64,000 nt of DNA from Coix lacryma-jobi var. lacryma-jobi. Its lineage: Eukaryota; Streptophyta; Magnoliopsida; Poales; Poaceae. The DNA lies in NCBI GenBank assembly GCA_009763385.1, contig CM019827.1, positions 116,091,204 through 116,155,203 on the forward strand. Reading direction: 5' to 3'. Position 1 is the first letter of the stretch; every line of letters begins with the position of its first letter. The position numbers and the translations under genes are program-made. A model generated the notes under the pieces. It did not search any database. It was not told the origin of the DNA and saw only the letters and a program-made list of their open reading frames with translations. Of this stretch, positions 56,253-64,000 are shown in pieces.

Positions 56253-57121
56253 GGTTGGTCCGAAAGGACGGTCGACGCGTGGCGGCACCGAGAGGCTTGC
56301 ATTGTGGCGAAGCTATCGGTGAGAAGGCGCGGCAGTCGACGGTGGCGGCACGTGGCGGCATCAGGGAGGTCACGTCGAGGCGAAGCTACCGGATGTGCGG
56401 GCGTGGCCGTCGGATTGAAACTGTCAAGTCTGGACGGTTTTACCCCTAGGGGGTATTTGGGTTGAGTGCTTAATGTAAGGGCATTTTGGTCTTCGGACGT
56501 GCGCCTATATATATGAGGGGGGCTGCTAGGGCAGCCGAACTCGAGGACGGTGTCACTCTCATTTTGCGTTGTGTGAGAGGAGGCTAGGGTTAGGGAGAGA
56601 CAGGCTCTTGTTCTTGAGCTTTTCGCCATCCAAGCTTTGATCTGCTGGAGTGGCTTGTAGCCCGACACCGAGTGCTTAATCTATCATCCATTCCTCTGAA
56701 TACAAGGGTCAAATTCGTGGTGGAATTCGCGTTTTGAATTTGTTCCTCGTGTTCTTCGCGTTCTCCTTTTCTCCACGATTTTCTCCTCCCCCGATCTCCC
56801 TCTACGCTGCGTCTTTTGCGATTCCGTTTGAATCAACTTGTTCTTTGATGTGAGGAGAACATTTCCACCGGAGGAATTCATCTCTACCCTCAGGAACAAG
56901 TAGATCGGGCCAAAATCGTTTTCGTTCTTCGTTCTTCCCCTTTTATAGTGTTCTTCGGATTTCTCGTGGTATAGTTGGTTTGAAGCGATGATATCCTAGG
57001 ATTAGCTTCCCAACACGTAGAAGAACACTTGGGAGAAGTTTGGTCGCAGCCCCATTCGATTTGGTGAAGATCCAATCGATTTTGGTTTTGTCCCGTGCAG
57101 TTTTTGCGCTTTCTGGGAGGT

Positions 57122-57565
57122 CGCGGACAGTCCGCCATATAGGCCGCAGATAGTCCGCTCATCGCGGCTTCAGCCGAGCAGTGGCTGTTGGTCTCGGGCG
57201 TTTTCCCCTCGGGTGACCGGCGGACAGTCCGCCAGTGTTGGGCGCGGACAGTCCGGGCCCGAGCAGGGACTTTGCAGTAGCGTTGCTGTTTTGGCTCGGT
57301 AGCCGGCGGACAGTCCGCCAGGACCCGCGGACAGTCCGGGGTCCTCATCGGACGCTGCACAGGCAGGCACCGGACGCTCGGAGTTCACTGTTCACGTGAA
57401 CCGCGGACAGTCCGACGTGCAAACCGCGGACTGTCCGGGACCTGTCCAGGGCTGTAGCAGAACAGTTCGGTTTTGGGTGTTTTGCCTGCGGACAGTCCGG
57501 CCCCCTAGCGGCAGACAGTCCGGCCCACACCGGACAGTCTGGGAGCCTGACGGCAGACTGTCCGG
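57122..57565. repeat. CGGACAGTCCG palindrome cluster in E 3' LTR
   Basis: It is the counterpart of 29314-29722 with an extra segment containing CGGACTGTCCGGGACC near 57428-57443. Confidence 0.83.
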
Positions 57566-57986
57566 GAATCTGCAGCTTGTGCATTCTTAGGGCGTTGGCC
57601 CTCCCGGCTTTTCCGTTTCGTTTCCGGACTTCTCGTTTGCTCCTAGGGTTCACCTAGGAACCTCTCTACATATCTTTGCTACGTGTTAGCATCGGTATTT
57701 GGAGGAATCCCAACATAGCCCTCTATCTACGTTTGGGAGTGGTCTTTTAGGCACGAACTTGACTCGGAGTTTTTGAGAGCTTTGTTTTGCTCTCTTGTGT
57801 GGTGCCTCGCTGTGATCCTAGGGATCATCCACCCTCTTTCCGAGGGTCGTGGGCATCACGTTTGAGTCCGAAGCTTTTGGGGTTGATTTTGTTGGGACAT
57901 AGGCCATAATTTCGGAAGAAATTTTTAGGCTCCCATTCACCCCCCCTCTGGTCGCCTTGCTATAGCATTTTCGGTCCTTCAAGTTG

Positions 57987-58367
57987 TGCATGTCTGCTAG
58001 CACGAACCGGTCGCCGAGGTTGTTGCCACCCTTCTTTGTCATACTCGTGCTGAGGCGAACGATCTCCGATCGAGTCTGCCAAAGCAAGAGTTTCGGCGAT
58101 GCCCGCCGTGACCCGATCGATGGATTCGATAAGGTCAGAGTTGTCGATGCGCCGCCCTTGTTATCGAGGAAGCGTGGTTTTGCTCGGGGGCTCCGTCTTT
58201 GAAACGAATCTCAACGTCGATGCTCCTGGCAGTTGAGATGCTTGGGGCGTTTCCATGCTCCCGACGACTAGGTCACCTCCGGTGACCCACGAGAAAGACC
58301 CAACGGTGAACGTCAAGCCCGCCGCAAGATCCATGGAAGCCGAGAAAGAAACCGTCCGAGTCGTCAT
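57987..58367 (-). pseudogene. Tat element D gag N-terminus, right of insertion E
   Basis: It starts at an ATG 18 bases after the PBS (MTTRTVSFSASMDLAAG), runs open to a TAA at about 58161, then continues in another frame (NNLGDRFVLADMHNL) up to the E insertion. Across the AGTTG duplication it joins the piece ending at 27624. It has no recognised domain. The leader position and continuity with the downstream gag support the call. Confidence 0.65.
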
Positions 58368-58385
58368 GACGTTCGCACGCACACT

Positions 58386-58402
58386 CCCCACGGTGGGCGC
58401 CA
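58386..58402 (-). other. Primer binding site of Tat element D
   Basis: In element sense TGGCGCCCACCGTGGGG lies two bases after the LTR end (CGACAGC). It starts with TGG as PBSs do. I do not assign the tRNA with confidence. Confidence 0.65.
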
Positions 58403-58404
58403 GC

Positions 58405-58871
58405 TGTCGACGAAATATGGTCGATAGCCCACCTAGGGGTATGCCCAATGTGGTAGATTAGCAGGGAAGGCGCGTGGAAGGATGATCCAGACGTGACACA
58501 GGAACGAGACTAGATGAACACCAGGGTTTATCCAGGTTCGGGCCGCCGAGTTCAGCGTAATACCCTACACCCTGCGTCGAGTGGTCTACTTTGTATATTG
58601 ATGAACGTGTTTTTTAGAGGGGGTCCCTGCTCACCTTATATAGCCACGGGGAGCTGGGTTACAGATCCTAGAGGATCAGATCTCATGATACAATAAGGAA
58701 ACCTAGTCGATTACAATTCCATATCATGAAGAACACGATATCTTTCCTAAGTGACTACGCTTCCTTGCTTTCCAAGCCTGAGAAGGCGTCCGCGCCATCA
58801 TCCGACCAGCTGGGTCGCCTGTCCGACCAGCTGGGCCTTAACATCACGAACCTTCACAGCAAGTTGGGCCG
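58405..58871 (-). repeat. 5' LTR of Tat element D, outer end uncertain
   Basis: The inner edge is clear (TGTCGACGAAATATGG on plus, next to the PBS). The outer edge is set where Sirevirus J coding sequence begins; no TG...CA end or target duplication was found there, so this LTR may be truncated. Confidence 0.65.
58634..58645 (-). promoter_or_regulatory. TATA box of Tat D 5' LTR
   Basis: In element sense GTGGCTATATAAGGTGAG is a strong TATA box in the middle of the LTR. Confidence 0.6.
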
Positions 58872-59246
58872 GCTTTCATGAAGCATCTTGAGTCTAGCCG
58901 TGAGGGTACCTGGGTTTATACCCCCACACAGGGCGCTAGGCCTGGAGGTGCACCCCCTCAGGCGGCTAGGCCCCAGGCAGCTAGACCACGGGGTGGTGCT
59001 CGTGCCCATCGCAGTTCCGGTCGTCTTCAATATGACCATGAGCCGGGTGTTAGAGGCTTTGCTGCACAGTACCAAAGCGGACCACCTTTTCAGCATGGTG
59101 GTGATCGCTTTGCTCAAATGGGACATGTTGGTGAGTTTGGAGGTTTTCCATTCCATAGTGGACCACCCTTTCAGTTTGGTGGTGATCGCTATCCACCCAT
59201 GGGATGAGGACAGTTTGGTGTTGCTTCTAACACTTTTTCTGGGCCT
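58872..59246 (+). pseudogene. Sirevirus J gag tail
   Basis: This is the low-complexity gag C-terminus: QAARPQAARPRGGARAHRSS, then three RFxMG/GGDRF-type repeats (FQHGGDRFAQMG, FQFGGDRYPPMG). A TGA at about 59205 breaks it. It is equivalent to the Arg/Pro-rich tail of the F gag, which ends in the same PYAH-x-SFY motif (here at about 59296-59330 in another frame). Confidence 0.7.
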
Positions 59247-62200
59247 ATGACACAGCACTGGTATCCTTCTCAGTATACTCCCCAGTGTTGTGCCATATGC
59301 TCATTTCTTGTCTTTCTATTGATGCAGGAACTTCGACTGGAGAACATGTGGCTTATGGATTCCGGGTGTTCGCGCCACATAACCAGAATGAAGGAATGGT
59401 TCTCCAGCCTAGACCCCGTTGTGCATAAGGAGTACATCACTTTTGGGGATAGTGGTAGAGGCAAGGTCACTTCTCGTTGGTCGATCCGACTTAACGAGAA
59501 CTTCGTGCTCAAGGATGTTGCTTTGGTTTCTAACTTGCATTTCAATTTGCTTTCTATCTCGCAACTCCTTGAGGATGATTTTAAAGTGCGTTTTAAGAAG
59601 GGTTTGAGTCAATTTTGGACTCTCGGGGAGACCTTGTTTGTTGGGTCGTCCCTTTTGGACATGTTTTCAGAGCTGATTTTTCTCGTTCTTTCGGCTCTGC
59701 AAGATGTTTGATGGCTGGTCCTTCTTCTAATTTGTTGAAGTGGCATAGGAGGCTTGGTCACTTGAGGTTCGACATGCTTGCAAGGCTTAGCTCACTTGGC
59801 CTAATCCAAGGATTGCCCAAGCTAAAGTTTCAGAAGGACCTTGTTTGCCATCCTTGTCGTCATGGGAAGATGGTTGCTGCTTCTCACCCACCTGTTAATC
59901 AAGTGATGACCAAGCAACCTGGCAAGCTTTTACACATGGACACTATTGGTCCAGCTCGGGTTTGCTCAGCGGGTGGGAAGTGGTACGTTCTAGTGATCGT
60001 TGACGATTTTTCGAGGTACTCTTGGGTGTTCTTCAAGGAGGCTAAGGATGAAGCTTTTTCTTTTGCTCATGATTTGATCTTGAGGTTGAAAACTGAGTTT
60101 CCCCCTGATACCATTAGAGCTATTCATAGCGATAATGGTTCTGAGTTCGTTAACTCCCAGTTTGCCTCTTTCTGTTCTTCTCATGGAATCAAGCATCAGT
60201 TGTCTTCTCCTTATGTCCCCCAGCAGAATGGTGTTGTTAAGTGCAAGAACCGGACCCTTGTTGAGACGGTCGATGAGCATAGGACTCCTAGGCGTTTTGG
60301 GGCCGAGACAATCAACACTTCTTGTCATGTTTCAAATCGCATCTTTCTTCGAGCGTTCATGAAGAAGACTTCTTATGAGTTGCGTTTTGGATGGGTACCT
60401 AAGGTGTCTCATTTTTGGGTGTTTGGGTGCAATTGTTTTATCCTGAAGCAAGGCAATTTGGACAAATTTGAATCTCGCTCTTCTGACGATGTGTTTCTTG
60501 GTTATTCTTTCCATTCGCACGCTTATCGAGTTCTTAACCTTGAGACTAACCGGATAGTGGAGACCTGCGAGGTCACATTCGACGAGACTATGCCTTGTGT
60601 TTCTTCTGCTTTTGATGTTGCAGGAGATTAGGAGATTGGAGAGTCGATTTTTGTGGAAAAGGAGCAGGACCATGCCGATTGGGGTGATCTCGAGCCAACT
60701 CCATTGGCTGCCCCTGTCGACCCTGCAACGATGAACTCAGCTCGAGGACCTGACCCCACTACTTCAACTACTTGGGGTCCTCTAGAGCCACCTCTCTAGC
60801 AAGCACCTGCTGCACCTGAGGGATCGACAGGATCTGGCGAGGGGGAGGCGACTTCGGCGAGGCAAGCACCCCAAAGCATTCAGCATGCCCATCCCCCACA
60901 GCAGATGATCGGCGGCATCGACAGGCGAGTCACGCGGACACGAGCGTATGAGATCTCACACTTTGCTCATTCTGCATTCGTTGCTTCTGTTGAGCCCAAA
61001 GATGTTGGACACGCTCTTTCTGATCCTAACTGGGTTAATGCCATGCATGAGGAGTTAGAAAACTTTGAGCGAAACTAAGTCTGGAACCTAGTTCCACCTC
61101 CACCAGAATGTCACCCTATAGGTACCAAATGGGTTTTCAAAAACAAACAGGGTGAGGATGGGACGGTAGTGAGGAACAAGGCTAGATTAGTAGCCCAGGG
61201 TTTTTGCCAGAAAGAGGGGATAGATTATGAGGAAACCTTTGCCCTTGTAGCCCGTTCAGAAGCCATTAGGATCCTTCTAGCTTTTGCAGCTTTGAAGGGT
61301 TTTAAGCTTTACCAAATGGATGTCAAAAGTGCTTTCTTGAACGGGTATATAGAGGAAGACGTTTATGTGAGACAACCCCCATGTTTTGAGAGTCCCAAGT
61401 TTCCAAACCATGTCTTTAAACTTTCAAAAGCTTTGTATGGTTTGAAACAAGCCCCGAGAGCCTGGTATGAGCATTTGAAAACCTTTCTGCTCTCCAAGGG
61501 TTTTAAAATGGGACGGGTAGATAAGACGTTGTTTCTCCTCAAGCAAGGCAATGACATCCTTTTAGTTCAGATTTACGTGGATGATATCATCTTTGGTGGC
61601 TCCTCTTAGGCACTTGTTGCCAAGTTTGCAGATACTATGAGCAGGGAGTTTGAGATGAGTATGATGCGTGAGTTGACATTCTTCCTCGGGTTGCAAATTA
61701 AGCAAACCCGAGACGGGACGTTCGTGCATCAAGGCAAATACATGAAGGACATCCTGAAGAAGTTAGACATGGGCGAGGCCAAGCCTCTTACAACGCCCAT
61801 GGCGACGACGATTGCGATGGACGCGGACCAGGACGGAGAGCCAGTTGACCAGAAGGAGTACAAGAGCATGATCGGCTCGCTTCTGTACCTGACGGCTACG
61901 AGGCCAGACATACACATCGTCGTGTGTCTATGCGCTCGTTTCCAGGCGTCCCCTCGGACTTCCCACAAGCAGGCGGTCAAGCGCATCATGAGGTACCTCC
62001 GAGTCACTCCTGAATTCGGGCTTTGGTATTCTTCTTCTTCGACTCTTTCGCTTTGTGGTTATTCCGATGCGGATTTTGCCGGCTGTCGGCTTGAGCGCAA
62101 GTCTACTTCTGGGACTTGTCAATTTCTTGGCTCTTCACTGGTTTCGTGGTCTTCTCGTAAACAGTCTAGCGTAGCCCAGTCTACTACTGAAGCCGAGTAC

Positions 62201-62518
62201 GTTGCCGCTGCTTCTTGTGCTTCGCAGCTTTTATGGATGGTTGCTACATTGCGTGATTTTGGTCTGGATTTCAGTCAGGTCCTCTTGCTTTGCGATAGCA
62301 CGTCTACCATTACAGTAGCAAAGAACCCGGTCATTCACTCTAAGACCAAGCACATTGATGTTCGCTTTCAGTTTCTTCGTGATCACTACGAGAAAGGCGA
62401 CATTGATCTTAGGCATGTAGACACCCATAACCAGGTTGCAGATATTTTCACCAAGCCTTTGGATGTCTCAATCTTTGCTAGGTTGAGAGGTGAGCTTGGT
62501 GTGTGTTTCCCCTTTTAG
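59247..62518 (+). pseudogene. Sirevirus J pol: protease, integrase, RT, RNase H, with several stops
   Basis: In order: protease MDSGCSRHITRM; a frameshift at about 59615; the HHCC module (WHRRLGHL, CHPCRHGK); integrase with Asp residues in LLHMDTIGPAR and IHSDNGSEF, but NGVVKCKNRTL where NGVVERKNRTL is expected (catalytic Glu to Lys at 60239-60241) and a 12-base deletion just after; a linker; RT (GTKWVFKNKQGEDG, YQMDVKSAFLNGYI, APRAWYEHL, VQIYVDDIIFGG); and RNase H (LCGYSDADFAGC, TTEAEYVA, KTKHIDVRF) to RGELGVCFPF. In-frame stops lie at about 60629, 60798, 61077 and 61607. RT and RNase H motifs are intact, but the reading frame is not. Confidence 0.88.
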
Positions 62519-62832
62519 ATGGGGGAAACATTTTGATTGTGTATCATAGACTGACTCTTTTGTTTTTGAGTGAGTTTGTCTTTTGCTTTGTTTTTCTTTG
62601 AATAGCCTTCTGCTCTGATACTTTTAGTCTAGTATCTTTGCTTCGATACTGACTTCTGCATGCATCTCATCATGTATACACTTTGCATTTTCAAGCTTCA
62701 TGTCTATAGTCTCTAGAATGAACTTATGCTCTGATTAGTGTATGCTTTGATGCTTTATGATGATACTTGTAGCTTAGGCTCTCTTTGATTACATTATACA
62801 TATTGTGAGCTGAGCTACTTTTATGAATGGTG

Positions 62833-63413
62833 AATATGATGTGACTCGATGTCCCGATCTTCACGACGTAGGATCTTGAACTTGATAACTAGCTGAAGAA
62901 CAGCCGGATAACTTGCTGCAAGCAGCGATAACTAGTGCAACCTGATAAATAAAACTCGAAGCCAACCACCATCTTTAACCGACAACCTGAATCGAGGATT
63001 CGCCCGACCACACTCTCAAAGAACCAACCAACACAGCCTACAATCAATCAAGGCAAACCTTGAAGGGAGTAGGAGCACCAATTGGGAGCGGATGACGCTG
63101 CCGCTTCTGTAAATCTCGCGAAGGAAATCACAAGAGCAAAGGTGGGGGGTAGAGATTCACTCTCAAGTTTGTTAGCACACAGCTGAACAAAGGGGTTCTG
63201 TATTTCAATTATCCAAAAGTCTCTGATTGCTATGAAGCAATGACATATTTATACTAGGAACAGCCCTCCTAGATAGGTATAAACACGAAATGGAAATGAA
63301 AGGGTAGAGTATGTGAACAGGCTTCCACGAAAGGGCTTCTGAGTTAATCCCGCGTGATTGTTGGACTTCAGAGCGGTCTTCAATGTTTTGGCAATAACTC
63401 CACTTTGGAAAGT
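62833..63413. other. Unclassified LTR-like segment
   Basis: It has no ORF and no match to any other part of the window. On minus, CTAGTATAAATATGTC (plus 63246-63253) is a good TATA box, followed by a leader-like stretch, as in an LTR read leftward. No TG...CA pair, PBS or target duplication was found, so this is only a suggestion. Confidence 0.35.
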
Positions 63414-64000
63414 CACTACTGGAGAACGGGCCTTTAGCCCCGGGCCATTTTGGCCTTTAGCCCCGGGCATGGAGCCGGGGCTAAGGAATCGGGACTAAAA
63501 GCCCGACCTTTAGCCTCGGTTCCCTCGCTCGGGGCTAAAGGGGGACCTTTAGCCCCGGTTGATAATACCAACCGGGGCTAAAGAGGCCTCCAGCCGAGCC
63601 ACGGTTGCTGGCTTCTTTAGTCCCAGTTGGTATTACCAACCGGGGCTAAAGAGGCCGCCTCTTTTTTCTTTTTTCTTTTCAATTGGTTATTGTTTTTGGT
63701 TTTACAATTACATTAGGGTTTCTAATACGTATTCTTCATTGCTAATAAATATATATAAACACATAAAATTTACAATTACACACAAATGAAATATGAAACT
63801 ATATATATATATTATGTATCGAGCTAGCTATACATATGTACATAAAATATACAACATTATCCATCATGCATCCTTAACTTGATATTTACAACACAAATAT
63901 TGTTCCTGACTTAGAGGTCATACAAGTGTTCGTCTTGGTTTGGCTTCATTGGTTCGTCTTTGTTAAACCAATACTCGGTGCCAGACTTAAGGACATGGTC
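63414..64000. mobile_element. CACTA (En/Spm-type) DNA transposon, left end, continues past window
   Basis: It starts CACTACTGGAGAACGG, preceded by AGT as possible 3-bp target copy. Subterminal repeats of CCTTTAGCCCCGG and CGGGGCTAAAGG occur about eight times in 240 bp. Two are long inverted repeats: 63547-63583 (15-bp perfect arms CTTTAGCCCCGGTTG/CAACCGGGGCTAAAG) and 63615-63651. Such CTTTAG-CCCGG subterminal repeats are well known in grass CACTA elements. The rest is AT-rich with no transposase seen before the edge. Confidence 0.75.

Larger units (their letters stand above)
27625..57981 (+). mobile_element. Element E: non-autonomous Ty1-copia Sirevirus inserted in D
   Basis: LTRs start TGAGAACATATATG and end CGGTCCTTCA, with the duplication AGTTG (27620-27624 and 57982-57986). 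The LTR shares a long block (hairpin array, GAGGTGAAGGTCAAGTAGAGAC, CGGACTGTCCG-type palindromes) with B and F but has its own U3 start. The internal region of about 5.8 kb has an iMet-like PBS, a gag-derived ORF, a few hundred bases of pol remnant, a hairpin array and a PPT. It has no integrase core, RT or complete RNase H, so mobilisation must have used enzymes from a relative. The 3' LTR is split by F. Confidence 0.88.
35916..57981 (+). repeat. 3' LTR of Sirevirus E, split by Sirevirus F
   Basis: The parts are 35916-36136 and 55651-57981, with F and one AGGTC duplication between them. The right part carries the hairpin array 56085-56252, the TATA box 56505-56514 and the palindrome cluster 57122-57565. 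Confidence 0.92.
1..58871 (-). mobile_element. Element D: old Tat-type Ty3-gypsy retrotransposon, host of all nested insertions, left end off-window
   Basis: The pieces of one element can be joined across insertions A and E by their perfect target duplications (GTAGT and AGTTG). In element order they are the 5' LTR, PBS, gag, protease, RT, RNase H, a second archaeal-type RNase H (a Tat-lineage hallmark), integrase, and then an ORF on the opposite strand, as known for several Tat elements such as Retand and Grande-like elements. The 3' LTR lies beyond the left edge. Every coding part carries stops or frame breaks, and the RT active site reads YVND, so this copy is dead. Its decay compared with A, E and F fits its position as the oldest layer. 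Lineage is inferred from domain content, not from a search. Confidence 0.8.
58872..62832 (+). mobile_element. Element J: truncated Sirevirus body, no LTRs
   Basis: It starts within the gag tail and ends shortly after pol in the conserved post-pol region (GAGCTACTTTTATGAATGGTGAAT), with neither LTR present. It belongs to a third subfamily: clearly homologous to B/F, and its integrase linker (EVTFDETMPCV) and gag tail are closer to E. It has several stops and is flanked on both sides by unrelated sequence, so it is an old fragment. Confidence 0.82.

Noticed and set aside
56072..56668. Open frames reading RPKPGNRPP-type repeats in LTRs (also 28250-28857, 41647-42126, 55074-55385)
   Set aside because: They are translations of the hairpin array in one frame. 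They are present in LTR non-coding DNA and differ in length between copies.

Overview
The window is a block of nested plant retrotransposons with no convincing host gene. The clade mix points to a grass (Poaceae): two or three Ty1-copia Sireviruses with palindrome-rich LTRs, an Athila-type and a Tat-type Ty3-gypsy element, two roughly 4-kb solo LTRs of Del/Tekay (chromovirus) style, and a CACTA transposon end with GGGGCTAAAG subterminal repeats. A panicoid grass of the maize/sorghum/sugarcane/Miscanthus group is my best guess. That is inference; nothing here fixes the species.

Layout. The oldest element (D) is a decayed Tat-type gypsy element on the minus strand. It runs from beyond the left edge to its 5' LTR near 58405-58871. 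Its parts are an antisense, intron-containing ORF (1-718 and 20380-21428, plus strand), pol and gag remnants (21641-27624) and the gag N-terminus, PBS and LTR (57987-58871). Two elements inserted independently into D. A is an Athila-type gypsy element (719-20379, minus, target duplication GTAGT). E is a non-autonomous Sirevirus (27625-57981, plus, AGTTG). A carries Sirevirus B inside its 3' LTR (797-11636, minus, TTCCA). E carries Sirevirus F inside its 3' LTR (36137-55645, minus, AGGTC). F carries solo LTR G inside its own 3' LTR (37472-41546, GCACC) and solo LTR H between pol and PPT (42345-46234, minus, GTCAA). All six target duplications are still perfect, so the order of events can be read directly: D first; then A and E; then B and F; then G and H. 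To the right lie a truncated Sirevirus body (J, 58872-62832, plus), an unclassified LTR-like piece, and the left end of a CACTA element (63414 to the edge).

Coding state. The best-preserved ORFs are the 896-aa gag of F, the gag-derived ORF of E (649 aa from its first ATG) and the 896-codon Athila pol frame of A. None of these elements looks autonomous. B has lost most of RT. F has a nonsense codon and a frameshift in pol. A has lost an RT aspartate and has a frameshift at the end of integrase. D has many stops and a YVND active site. J has several stops and an altered integrase catalytic glutamate. E lacks nearly all of pol.

Most interesting signals. (1) In all three Sireviruses, four or five copies of a roughly 42-nt two-stem hairpin unit sit between pol and the 3' LTR. 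Stem sequences differ between units while pairing is kept. (2) A second hairpin array in the LTRs shows the same compensatory pattern. (3) The antisense gene of the Tat element has introns whose phases match across all junctions. (4) E keeps an intact Cys-pair/coiled-coil/zinc-knuckle ORF although pol is gone. I did not see CRISPRs, tRNA or rRNA genes, and nothing suggests a bacterial or viral-pathogen system.
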